DNA of 64,000 bases from an uncultured Gammaproteobacteria bacterium (GTDB lineage Bacteria > Pseudomonadota > Gammaproteobacteria > Steroidobacterales > Foliamicaceae). Under the pieces are notes generated by a model. The model was not told where the DNA came from. It ran no database searches and saw only the letters and a list, made by a program, of their open reading frames with translations. The stretch covers positions 186,001-250,000 of the forward strand of contig OX639965.1 in NCBI GenBank assembly GCA_951828235.1, written 5' to 3'. A program made the translations under genes and the position numbers. How positions within the stretch are numbered: the first letter of the stretch is position 1; each line of letters opens with the position of its first letter. This document shows positions 16,196-24,339 of this stretch, in pieces.

Positions 16196-16963
16196 TCAGG
16201 GCCGCGTTTGTTGCGCCTCGCGCAAGCGCTGAGCCTCCTCTAGTTGCCGCTCGGCATCGAGCCTGCGTTGGGTCTCGTAGTACTCGTTCATACCGGCCAC
16301 CCCTCGCTCGGCGACCAGGTCATGAACCTCAAGCCATTGCGTCACCGTGCCTTCTTCGGCGTCTCGAAATTGCTGTTGCTCCGAGGTCGGCGACTGCAGA
16401 AGATTCCTGAGGGCTTCCCCGGCCCGTGGATGCCCTGAAACGGCCAACCCGAAGAGAGCGTACTTGCTCAGTACAAGATCATATTCCTCGTATGAATCCG
16501 CATACGCGACGATGCCCATCACGTTGCGTTCTCTCCATACGCCAGGCGTTAGCCCTTCGATCAGATAATCCAGGGCGCGTTTGCTGCCCGTGCGGCTGAT
16601 CAGGTACCCCAAAGCCCTCATTGCTCCGTTGCGAGCTCTATTGTGGAGCCGGGAGATCGAATGTGTTTCTCCTTTCTCAATGAAGGCGATCAGCGCCTCA
16701 ACCGCGCGCTCGTCGCCGACGACGCCAAGCAAGTATGCAGCACGGGCCCAATTCTCTTCCTGCTCGTCTGAATTAAGCGCCGCGATGAGCGCAGGCGCCG
16801 CTGTCGAATCGTACACGGTCAACAATTCTTTGTATGAATCCCCGTGAAATGCTTGACCTCGAATGTATTCACGTACATCGGGTTGCGGCGCTTGCTGCGC
16901 ACACACGTTCGTTCCTATCGCGAGCGCCATGGCAAGGGCCATGCAGGCGGATTGCCAATTCAT
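16196..16963 (-). CDS. Exported HEAT-repeat-like protein
   Basis: A 255-residue protein with a signal peptide (CMALAMALAIGTNVCAQQ). The centre has HEAT-like helix pairs (AAPALIAALNSDEQEENWARAAYLLGVVGDERAVEALIAFIEKG; RNGAMRALGYLISRTGSKRALDYLIEGL). The C-terminus is a charged helix (ETQRRLDAERQLEEAQRLREAQQ). ATG 16963 has GGGAG 7 bases before it. It is probably a periplasmic scaffold. Last of three leftward genes in the island, all exported or membrane-anchored. Base use is less GC-rich than in the flanking regions. Confidence 0.65.
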   Translation of the reverse strand: MNWQSACMALAMALAIGTNVCAQQAPQPDVREYIRGQAFHGDSYKELLTVYDSTAAPALIAALNSDEQEENWARAAYLLGVVGDERAVEALIAFIEKGETHSISRLHNRARNGAMRALGYLISRTGSKRALDYLIEGLTPGVWRERNVMGIVAYADSYEEYDLVLSKYALFGLAVSGHPRAGEALRNLLQSPTSEQQQFRDAEEGTVTQWLEVHDLVAERGVAGMNEYYETQRRLDAERQLEEAQRLREAQQTRP

Positions 16964-17009
16964 ACAGGTTCTCCCATCATCGTAATTCGGGCCACAGGAT
17001 ATGCCGCGC

Positions 17010-18008
17010 CTAATCAAGTGGTCTGCGCATGGCATTGCATTCCCTTTGCGTCACCCGTCTAGCGGTTGCAACATTCCAGCCAAAACTAAGGAAATCTGGA
17101 TTCGTGGGATGGCCAAGCAGCCACAAGGATTGATTGTGCCCGTACTCGTGCGCCCAGGTTAGACCTTCCCTAGCATTGACTCTCTCTACAATTATTCCGG
17201 CTGAGCCAGAGCAGCCCACAGTCGACATCGGCGCTGCTTCACCCCCGCACCAGTTGATCTCCTCGACAACATGCACACGACCAGGGACTGCATATACTTC
17301 GGCCTGCTCTGTCTCAGAGTCGATAGCGCCGTCCCCGACACTAAAGACTGATATGGCGCCGTTCCGTCGAAACGAAATAGCACAAGCTACGTCTCCTGGT
17401 CCATCGTATGTCTGGAGAAGTTCGGTTGCGAAGGGAAGTATCGTTGTATCGACAGTGGACGCTGACAGGCTGACGCTCGTATAGCGCGCAATATCAAGAA
17501 AGATCGGGCTGTGTTCAGCTGTGGTGGCGGTTCCCAGAGAGTCGTAGCCTATCCCCGCTAGATACCACCCGGTGCACCAGTGGGCGTACCAACAGTGGTT
17601 TGCGAAGACCAAATGCTGGATGAAGTGCTCTCCTTGCGCCGTCCATTTGCCGTGCACGAGGGGAGAGAAATCATAGCTCACCGTAGCTCGTTCGCTGTCG
17701 ACGTCAATTCCCTTGGTAGTGCTGACACCAAGAGGCGAAATAGACTTTGCTCCTACTATTGGGTCATTGATCTCAAGCACCCAGATAGAACAGAATGGGG
17801 CGTAAGAATCATCCCAATTCCAGCGAGCACAAGACAAGGCGGATCGGTAGTCTCCGTCTTCTCTCCACGTTTCCGACATTCCGTGGATTGTATTTGATGC
17901 CACGGTGTAGCTAATGTTCGTATTCTTGTCGTATGCGAAACTCTCTTCATTGGCAAGAAAAGTCGCGACGCATAGGCACAAGATGACAGCGAATGATCGT
18001 AATTGCAT
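17010..18008 (-). CDS. Exported metzincin-like zinc metallopeptidase (putative)
   Basis: A 332-residue protein with a signal peptide (MQLRSFAVILCLCVATFLA). The feature near residue 286 is HEYGHNQSLWLLGH, a HExGHN zinc motif followed by a GH, as in metzincins but with a longer spacing to the third His than the standard HExxHxxGxxH. A VTQRECNAM segment follows, like the region after the Met-turn in some secreted bacterial peptidases; a clear Met-turn is not seen. Several Cys pairs suggest disulfides. It begins 3 bases after the upstream gene stop. Activity is uncertain because of the altered motif spacing. Confidence 0.6.
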   Translation of the reverse strand: MQLRSFAVILCLCVATFLANEESFAYDKNTNISYTVASNTIHGMSETWREDGDYRSALSCARWNWDDSYAPFCSIWVLEINDPIVGAKSISPLGVSTTKGIDVDSERATVSYDFSPLVHGKWTAQGEHFIQHLVFANHCWYAHWCTGWYLAGIGYDSLGTATTAEHSPIFLDIARYTSVSLSASTVDTTILPFATELLQTYDGPGDVACAISFRRNGAISVFSVGDGAIDSETEQAEVYAVPGRVHVVEEINWCGGEAAPMSTVGCSGSAGIIVERVNAREGLTWAHEYGHNQSLWLLGHPTNPDFLSFGWNVATARRVTQRECNAMRRPLD

Positions 18009-18011
18009 GAT

Positions 18012-18809
18012 TTACCTCGGTGACTCCCGGTTGCGTATAGCAGTTGCTCGGTCGTGCAAAGACGCCGGCCATTCTTCCGGGGGAAGGCGCCTCGCACTTG
18101 TGACCACCTTAATGGACGGAGCGACGACCGTCTTCACATGATTGTCCAGCCACATGAGTTGGGTTGGTCCAATAAGCTGTTCCAGGTATTCGCGATGCGA
18201 GTTGAAGAGCACCTGTTTTCGTGCTTCAAAGCGCTCATAAAATCCTTCCGGTTCCAGTTTCTCTCTGAGCGTAACCCCATACGGCAACTGGACCACACTA
18301 CGAGGATCAATACCGGCGGGCAGTGGGGGCGCATTGCGAAGAGGAAACCGAGCCTGAATCTCCGAGCGAGCCTCCTCCTCAATGCTCGCAAGTTGCCACA
18401 GGTAGTCCTGTCCTGCCTGCAACACGGCATCGGCTTCAAAGGACTGCAGGCCTCGAAGCTCCTCCACCGGCGCAATCGATTTGCGCGAGAGCGAATCGAG
18501 GGAAGTGTAGAGCGCTTTCCAAGCACGCCACTCCGAGGCTGGTTTGTGCTCCGGCGGACCATCGGTCAACGGCACCGGCGGTCGAACCCCCGCCATGATG
18601 TCTTCCAGGGTCGGGAGATTCTCCGGCTCTGTGTCAACTCTTATTCGTGACGGACCACCAGAGGGCAGTTTCGCATCAGGGGCTGAATTTTCTTTAGTCC
18701 TGTTGTCGGCCGGAACTTGATTGCCGTCATTGGAATCAAGAAAAACCTGAATCGCAACTGCTACACAAACAAGGAGGCATACGAGCACTGACCAATGCGA
18801 CTTTTTCAT
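18012..18809 (-). CDS. Membrane-anchored protein of unknown function
   Basis: A 265-residue protein with an N-terminal anchor (WSVLVCLLVCVAVAIQVFL), a Ser/Pro/Asp-rich linker of about 60 residues and a helical C-terminal domain with many charged residues (FYERFEARKQVLFNSHREYLEQLIG). I recognise no family. It is the first gene of the leftward three-gene unit ahead of the peptidase (3-base gap) and the HEAT-like protein. Anchored bitopic topology with the bulk in the periplasm is likely. A link to handling or inhibition of the peptidase is only a guess from order. Confidence 0.6.
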   Translation of the reverse strand: MKKSHWSVLVCLLVCVAVAIQVFLDSNDGNQVPADNRTKENSAPDAKLPSGGPSRIRVDTEPENLPTLEDIMAGVRPPVPLTDGPPEHKPASEWRAWKALYTSLDSLSRKSIAPVEELRGLQSFEADAVLQAGQDYLWQLASIEEEARSEIQARFPLRNAPPLPAGIDPRSVVQLPYGVTLREKLEPEGFYERFEARKQVLFNSHREYLEQLIGPTQLMWLDNHVKTVVAPSIKVVTSARRLPPEEWPASLHDRATAIRNRESPR

Positions 18810-19120
18810 GCAGCCTCGCCCTTAACTAACTACAAGTAGGAACATCATTCCTCGTAGCCTGACTTCATAGGCCAATCCCTATCTCAAGGAAACGCAACGT
18901 AGTGAAGCAAAATCGTAAGCCATCGAAGGGCATTTTGCAACTGCTTGTTAGGAACATGCTTGTTAGGAACAGATCAATCGTCTCTACGTCCTGCCCGGAA
19001 AACACTGGCAAGTTTGGTTGCGGGACTCGCAATGCGTCTACTGAATTGCCCGCCACAAAGCTGCTATCGCCCGTGTTCTGGTAACCGGCAAAAGGCCTTT
19101 GCAATGCGATCCCGCTTGGG
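18810..19120. other. Noncoding stretch of the accessory island
   Basis: About 310 bases without a convincing gene on either strand. It contains the 15-base tandem duplication and presumably the promoter of the leftward three-gene unit. Composition is A+T-richer than most of the window. Confidence 0.4.
18942..18971. repeat. 15-base tandem duplication
   Basis: TGCTTGTTAGGAACA occurs twice in direct succession (18942-18956 and 18957-18971) in noncoding DNA upstream of the leftward unit. It could be a slippage product or paired binding sites. Confidence 0.6.
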
Positions 19121-19679
19121 ATGTTCACATTCCAGACCAAGTCAGCCCGGGTCGACTATCAACAAAATGTCGCCTATCTTAAGGCGAAGAGTCGAAATGG
19201 CTATTTCTTGTTGGCCATTGTAGGGCTGGTGATTTCGCCAGCGGCGTTCTGCCAAAGCTACGGAATCGTTGCCCAGTACATGATGACGCAGTCGCAACCG
19301 ATTGGCGAAGACAATTCTATTGAGCGCTCAGTCCTGGGCTAGTTTGCACGAGATAGCGATGGTCGATCCTTGTTCAGGCTGGATAATACCCTTCTAATTG
19401 CAGACCCAGTTAAGCGCCGGTCATGGCGAGTGGATACTGCGAAACAAGTGGGGGTAGAACTCCGGGTTGACACGTTTCCCTCCCCGGACAGCCGTAACAT
19501 GTGGAGCGACGGTTGGAGCGACGATTCTTCGGCGACTTCCGGTAAAGACTATCGTGCGAAGCCCTGTGAGCGGTATCCAGATGCGGGAACTGAGGCATAT
19601 CAGGGAGAGGAGCTTTGATATCGATTCTTTCGAGCCGGAGTCGAGCGTAGAGATAGAGGTCCATGTCGTAGAAAAATAG
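19121..19679 (+). pseudogene. Decayed exported-protein gene with an in-frame TAG and a frameshift
   Basis: From ATG 19121 the frame runs through a signal-peptide-like segment (YFLLAIVGLVISPAAFCQS) to a TAG at 19340-19342. The same frame resumes at once with FARDSDGRSLFRLDNTLLIADPVKRRSW and continues to 19618. The pieces resemble the 'RDSxGRxR...IxDPxxxxxxxLD' segment of a family of exported bacterial proteins, so they were probably one gene. A second frame from about 19560 ends ESSVEIEVHVVEK at 19679 and may be the displaced C-terminus. One nonsense codon and one frameshift make it a likely pseudogene. Confidence 0.5.
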
Positions 19680-19693
19680 GTCGGACATTTGAT

Positions 19694-20725
19694 TTGGATG
19701 TGTTTTTCGCTCGCAAATACAACTTAGAACGGAAAACTTCAAGACAGAAGGTCGCTGGCAGGGTAATTGCAGCGCTTGGCTTGCTCTTGTGCTTGATTGC
19801 AAATGGCGAGGAAGCGCCGCGGCACTGGCCTACGTTTTCGGATGAACTTAGGTCGGGAGGTAAGGGCCCGCTTATGGTCCCAGTTGACGGCGGGGGCCGC
19901 TTCCAGATGGGCTGCGTTTCTGGGGTCCGGTGCCTGTTTAACGAGCCGGTTCACGAAGTCGTAATCAAGCGTCCATTTGCGATGTCGGTGTACGAGATCA
20001 CGCGGGGAGAGTTCAGGAGATTTGTCGAGCACACCAATTATGTGACCGATGCAGAACGTCCGGATATCAAATGGCCGATAGGCAAGAAGCCCATCCCCCA
20101 AGTCCTGCGTGACAGGCTGGGCAGGTCTAAGCGCTCGTGCCTGGGCTGGTCCACGGGAGATATGCAAGCCCACCCTGAAGATCCAAGGCCGGAGCAAATC
20201 CGGCTCTGGACGTGGAGGCAACCCGGGTTGGTGCAGACCGATCAGCGCCCCGTTGTATGCATCTCGTGGGCAGATGCAATGGAATATGTCAAGTGGCTTG
20301 GGGCGGAGACGGGCAGACCGTATCGCCTGCCCAGCGAAGCTGAGTGGGAATATGTGGCTCGGGCGTTCCCGCTACCGCCGGAGGAGTACGAGGGCTCGCC
20401 TTCGTGGTGTGATCGCGATTCCCTAGAACCAAGCCCGATCAACTTCCTTGGAAGGCAGTTGATTGGCGGCACACGACCCAATGCGTTCGGTCTCTGTCAC
20501 ATCGGAAGTGGTGTTAGCGAGTGGACCGGCGATTGCTGGAACCGCACCTTCCGGGGCGCACCCCTAGACGGGTCAGCTTGGACGGCTGGACGATGCGAGG
20601 GTCGAGTACTTCGCGACATCATTATTGTCCGTGGTCCACCTCTTCACGAAATTCGGGGGAGAGGTCTAATACACACAACGAGAAATCATGTTGGAATTCG
20701 GATTGCAGCATCACCTATCGATTAG
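19694..20725 (+). CDS. Membrane-anchored/exported FGE/SUMF1-fold protein (paralogue 3)
   Basis: A 343-residue protein with an internal signal or anchor (VIAALGLLLCLIANGEE) and the FGE-sulfatase fold: MVPVDGGGRFQMG, MSVYEITRGEFRRFVEHTNY, GRPYRLPSEAEWEYVARA, NAFGLCHIGSGVSEW. The usual RGGSW segment is degraded (VLRDIIIVRG), and no catalytic Cys pair is present. An insert of about 50 residues (RSKRSCLGWSTGDMQ) precedes the core. TTG 19694 or GTG 19700 would be the start; there is no ATG nearby, which is unusual. The right island repeat lies just downstream. Confidence 0.75.
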   Translation: MDVFFARKYNLERKTSRQKVAGRVIAALGLLLCLIANGEEAPRHWPTFSDELRSGGKGPLMVPVDGGGRFQMGCVSGVRCLFNEPVHEVVIKRPFAMSVYEITRGEFRRFVEHTNYVTDAERPDIKWPIGKKPIPQVLRDRLGRSKRSCLGWSTGDMQAHPEDPRPEQIRLWTWRQPGLVQTDQRPVVCISWADAMEYVKWLGAETGRPYRLPSEAEWEYVARAFPLPPEEYEGSPSWCDRDSLEPSPINFLGRQLIGGTRPNAFGLCHIGSGVSEWTGDCWNRTFRGAPLDGSAWTAGRCEGRVLRDIIIVRGPPLHEIRGRGLIHTTRNHVGIRIAASPID

Positions 20726-20743
20726 GCTTGGCTCAGGGAGCTT

Positions 20744-20836
20744 CGGCATCCTCGCAGAGGGATTTGTTTACGGGCCGGGCCAGCGCGGATTCGACAGCGC
20801 CCTCATCGCGAATCCCGGCCTTGCCGCCATGCTCGG
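20744..20836 (-). pseudogene. Stranded doc fragment (right copy of the 93-bp repeat)
   Basis: This 93-base segment repeats 15503-15595 in the same orientation with 5 differences by my count. It corresponds to the middle of the Doc protein (the GIRDEGAVESALARPVNKSL region) but has no start, no catalytic loop and no open frame of its own. It lies between the third FGE-fold gene and the FAD enzyme gene and defines the right edge of the island. Confidence 0.8.
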
Positions 20837-20840
20837 GAGG

Positions 20841-22283
20841 TCAAAGCTCCAGTAGTGCGCCGATGGCGGCGCGTTCGGCGGATTCCATGGCGGCTTCCAT
20901 GCCGCGGTTCGACACCGCCGTGTGTTCGCCGCAAAAGCGCAGGCGGCCGAAAGGATCCGAGAACGCAGGCAGGTAGGCGTGAAGCTGGCCCGGCCGCCAT
21001 TCGGTCCATGCGCCCCCGGCGTACGGGTCCATGGTCCAGCTCTTGTAGCCCACGGCCTTGAGCATGCCCCGCGCCGCAGGCCGCAGGCGCTCGTACTCGC
21101 TTACGACGAGTTCGCGCGCCGCAGCTTCGCCGAGCTGGTCCAGCCGCTGGGCGGTGAAGCCTCTCGCGCGGGCGATCAGGCCGGTGATCTCGGGGCTGTC
21201 CGCCGACTGGCGCAGCGCGCGCACCTCGCCGAGCGGCGTGTCCGTCCACATGGCGAGATCCAGGCCGTCGTCTTCCCAGAAGTGTTTCTCGGCCTGCAGG
21301 ACAGTCTTGGTGATCATCATTGAGGGCAGCACTTTCGTGGCCCGGGCGAGCACGGGCGGCAGGACGGGGTCGAAGCCGATCCAGCGCAGCGGGCTGACGG
21401 GCAGCGCACAGATCGCCTGCTGCGCCAGGTGCCGTTCGCCGTCGTCGGTGAGGACTTCCACGCCTCGCCCTTCCTGCGAAATCCCGGTAACGCGGCGCTG
21501 AAGCAGCACGTCGCCCGGCAAGGCTGCGGCCATGGCTTCCGGCAGCCGCTGGTTGCCGCCTTCGACCTTTGCGAAAAGCGTGCCCAACTGGCGCTGCACT
21601 TCGTTCCAGGCCACGCGGAAATACCAGGTCAGCACGGAACAGTCGTGGGCCGAGGTGCCGCGGCCGATGTTGGTCTCGTAGTTCTGCTCGATCGTGCCGT
21701 CGCTCCAGCCCACCGTTTTCAGGAACTCGTAGACCGACTCATCCAGGGAGCGGCTTGCCGGCAGCAGCCAGTCGTCGTGGCTGGCGAGAGGACTGTTCGC
21801 TTCCACGACTTTCTCGAAGAACCGCCGGCCGGGAAACTCGCTCTTCGAACCGTCCGGCAGCAGGTTGCGCGGATGCCCGGGCCACGCCGCGCGCGGAATG
21901 ATCTCACCGTTCAGCGCGATTTCCGCCTTGGACAGTCCGCGCTTGGACGAATGGTCGATGAGGCGCAGGCCGAGCCGCCGGGCGGTGGCCTGCACGCGCG
22001 CGTACCCGCCGAGAATGCTGTCGCCGCCCGCTTCCGGCGCTCCGGGCAGGTCGTAGAAGCTTTCCAGGCGCCCGCCCAAACGGTCCTGGGCCTCCAGCAC
22101 CGTCACCTTGGCGCCCTCCTCGGCGAGCAGCGAGGCGGCGTAGAGTCCCGAGAGCCCGGCGCCGATCACGATGACGTCCGACTGCGTCGTGGCACGCACG
22201 GCGTTGGGCCAGCCGAGCGCGGGCGCTACCGCGGCGAGGCTCAAGGCCTTTAGCGCGTCCCGCCGGCTGATGCGTCGTGTCAT
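20841..22283 (-). CDS. Tat-exported FAD amine oxidase-family enzyme (A)
   Basis: A 480-residue flavoprotein. ISRRDALKALSLAAVAPALG is a twin-arginine signal. DVIVIGAGLSGLYAASLLAEEG is the FAD dinucleotide fold, RLGGRLES the second flavin motif, and LRFCGEHTAVSNRGMEAAMES the C-terminal FAD contact of the monoamine oxidase/NicA2 superfamily. GGDSILGGYARVQATARRLG is shared with enzyme C at 39307, so the two form one subfamily. It is divergent from the DUF1838-led operon; the 174-base gap may hold both promoters. Periplasmic oxidation of an amine is the best inference; the substrate is unknown. Confidence 0.86.
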   Translation of the reverse strand: MTRRISRRDALKALSLAAVAPALGWPNAVRATTQSDVIVIGAGLSGLYAASLLAEEGAKVTVLEAQDRLGGRLESFYDLPGAPEAGGDSILGGYARVQATARRLGLRLIDHSSKRGLSKAEIALNGEIIPRAAWPGHPRNLLPDGSKSEFPGRRFFEKVVEANSPLASHDDWLLPASRSLDESVYEFLKTVGWSDGTIEQNYETNIGRGTSAHDCSVLTWYFRVAWNEVQRQLGTLFAKVEGGNQRLPEAMAAALPGDVLLQRRVTGISQEGRGVEVLTDDGERHLAQQAICALPVSPLRWIGFDPVLPPVLARATKVLPSMMITKTVLQAEKHFWEDDGLDLAMWTDTPLGEVRALRQSADSPEITGLIARARGFTAQRLDQLGEAAARELVVSEYERLRPAARGMLKAVGYKSWTMDPYAGGAWTEWRPGQLHAYLPAFSDPFGRLRFCGEHTAVSNRGMEAAMESAERAAIGALLEL

Positions 22284-22457
22284 GAATTCGATTTCCGTAA
22301 TCCGTCCGTGGAAAGAGTTTACGCGCTGGCGCCGGAGATGCGTGCCGACCCGGCGGTGCGCCCGGGCGCCGAACTTCCCCGCCGGCGCGACGTCTCGTAC
22401 ACTGTTGGCCCCTGTGGACCGCGATACGCGGTGGAGGGATTCGGGGACAAATGCCTA

Positions 22458-23372
22458 ATGAACGCTGATCGGGCGATGCACCGCAGGCAGCTCCTGGGCA
22501 TGCTGGGCGGCAGCGCGGTGCTCGCCGCCGGTTGGGGCGCCCCAATGCCGGCCGCCGCGGCAAAGGCCGCGAACGACCCCGAACTCGACCTCGAAGACCT
22601 GGGGTCGCGCGTTCGCACCTTCGTCAAGGCCAGCAGCCGGCTGGACTCCGGGAGGGTGATCTGGGCCACGCGCGCCGAGGTCTACGCCTTTCTGCCGCCC
22701 GACCGACTCGTGCCGGCCGTGCGGGTGAAGGGGTGCGAGCAGCAGTGGATCAGGCCGCTTTCCGACACGGAATTCCTGAGCTTCGACAGCCTGGTTAGCT
22801 ACTACTGCGATTTCGAGAGCGATCTCGTGATGCGCGAATTCGACAACCCGTTCACGGGTGCGCGCAACACGGTCAGGCCCAATATCAGCCGCATGAGCGA
22901 GGGACGCGAGATCTCGCCGCGCGGCGTGGTCTATCGCGTCATGCGCGAGGCCTACCCGGATTTCTACGCCGACTCGGAATTCGACGTCGTGGTCCGGCAT
23001 GTGGGCGAGACGGTGTCGTTCCAGGGCGAGAACAGGTGGCCGGACGAGTTCATCCGCCCGCCGGCCGGCTCGAAGCTCACGATGTTTGCCCGCAGCGCCG
23101 ACCTCGCCGACCCGGACCGGACCCGCGTGCCGGCCAACTTCGCCGGCCACGTCCTGATGCCGTTTTTCCCGTGGATGGAGATGGCGGACCACGCTGGCCA
23201 CCTCCTTTGGCACGTGCAAGGCTATAAGATCACCTCGCTGGACGAACTGGACGAGGGCTACCTTGCCGCTGCACGCGCCGACCTGGGCGACCGATTCGAA
23301 CAGTCGCCGGAATTCGACAGCGAGCCGTCGAGGTTCGCGCGCCGGCTCAAGGCCATGGGGCGCCTGCCGTGA
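22458..23372 (+). CDS. Tat-exported DUF1838 family protein (1)
   Basis: A 304-residue protein. MHRRQLLGMLGGSAVLAAGW is a twin-arginine signal. The rest fits DUF1838: RVIWATRAEVYAF, LSFDSLVSYYCDFESDLVMREFDNPFTG, and MPFFPWMEMADHAGHLLWHVQGYK. I chose ATG 22458 (GGGGAC upstream); ATG 22476 is also possible. No reaction is established for this family to my knowledge. A second member follows. Tat export suggests it folds, or binds a cofactor, in the cytoplasm before export. Confidence 0.8.
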   Translation: MNADRAMHRRQLLGMLGGSAVLAAGWGAPMPAAAAKAANDPELDLEDLGSRVRTFVKASSRLDSGRVIWATRAEVYAFLPPDRLVPAVRVKGCEQQWIRPLSDTEFLSFDSLVSYYCDFESDLVMREFDNPFTGARNTVRPNISRMSEGREISPRGVVYRVMREAYPDFYADSEFDVVVRHVGETVSFQGENRWPDEFIRPPAGSKLTMFARSADLADPDRTRVPANFAGHVLMPFFPWMEMADHAGHLLWHVQGYKITSLDELDEGYLAAARADLGDRFEQSPEFDSEPSRFARRLKAMGRLP

Positions 23373-23373
23373 T

Positions 23374-23450
23374 GGGAGAGAGGACGTCCCCTCCTCCGCG
23401 AAGGCGGGACGCCTTCGTTCCCCGGCGGAGGACGGGACATCCTCGCTCCC
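23374..23450. repeat. Nested palindromic intergenic element
   Basis: Outer arms of 26 bases (23374-23399 and 23425-23450) pair with 3 mismatches and enclose an inner perfect 7-bp hairpin (GAAGGCG/CGCCTTC, 23400-23416). The element begins 2 bases after the stop of the first DUF1838 gene and ends 16 bases before the next ATG. It resembles REP-type or small palindromic mobile repeats. In the mRNA it would form a strong stem that could tune expression of the two genes. Confidence 0.65.
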
Positions 23451-23466
23451 AGAGAAAAGGGGTTGA

Positions 23467-24339
23467 ATGAATAACAACGAACAATTATTGCTTGATCGGC
23501 GCGGGTTGCTGGGCGCGGCCGGGCTGGGCCTGCTGCCGGGAATCGCGGGTTTCCTGCCCTCGGCAGGTTTCGCCGCGGACTTCGAGGACTCACCGGACCT
23601 CAAGGACGACTGGATGCTGGATCCGCAGAAGGCATTTCACAACTTCCTGCGTTCCATGGGTGACCTGTCGGGCCGGATCTCGCCGCAATGGTGGCGCGGC
23701 GCCTACCTGGGCATATACGCGGACCGCCATCCCGAAATGCTGTTCCGCCTGGAAGGATGCGAGATGAAACGCATAGTCGATCTCGGCGACGGCGAATACC
23801 AATTCCAGTACCGGATCTTCACCCTGCTCAAGGACCCCGAGACCAACGAGACCCTGAGCGGCCAACCCTGGCGCAACCCCGTTACCGGGGAGGAGCTCAC
23901 CGTGGAGCCCAACATCTCCGGCGCGCAGCGGATCGTCTTCCTGGATGAGCGCGGCATCGTGGAAAGGGACGAGAACTCGGGCTTCGAGGCGGTCATCCAT
24001 CTCATGTGGACCGCTCAGGGCGACTACGCGATGCACAACGGCTACAAGGACCGCCCCGAAGGGCGGCCGATTCCGATGAAGGAGTTTGCGACGGGCTTTC
24101 TGGGCCGGGCGGCGGCGGCCGATTTCGCCGCGCCGCGCCTGGAGACCCGGTTCAATTCCACCTTCGTCGCGCCGTTTCAGCGCTGGATGAACATGCCGGC
24201 CGACGCGGGCATTGCCGTCTGGCACGCCTCCGGGCACAAGGCGCGCGATGTCGAGAGCCTGCCGGCGGAGTACCTGGAGCAAATGCATCATTACCGTCCT
24301 GAAATGAAGGAGTGGATCGGCGAGGACGGCAAGGCGTGA
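23467..24339 (+). CDS. Tat-exported DUF1838 family protein (2)
   Basis: A 290-residue protein with a twin-arginine-like signal (LDRRGLLGAAGLGLLPGIAG). It shares the DUF1838 layout with its neighbour: FHNFLRSMGDLSG, RLEGCEMKRIVDLGDGEYQF, NPVTGEELTVEPNISGAQRI and FQRWMNMPADAGIAVWHASGHK. Divergence from the first copy is large, so the two probably have distinct roles or form a heteromer. The stop overlaps the transporter start (GTGA), coupling the two. Confidence 0.78.
   Translation: MNNNEQLLLDRRGLLGAAGLGLLPGIAGFLPSAGFAADFEDSPDLKDDWMLDPQKAFHNFLRSMGDLSGRISPQWWRGAYLGIYADRHPEMLFRLEGCEMKRIVDLGDGEYQFQYRIFTLLKDPETNETLSGQPWRNPVTGEELTVEPNISGAQRIVFLDERGIVERDENSGFEAVIHLMWTAQGDYAMHNGYKDRPEGRPIPMKEFATGFLGRAAAADFAAPRLETRFNSTFVAPFQRWMNMPADAGIAVWHASGHKARDVESLPAEYLEQMHHYRPEMKEWIGEDGKA

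Noticed and set aside
18865..19140. 91-codon - strand open frame in the island
   Set aside because: No family match, no ribosome site and no conserved pattern; left as noncoding.
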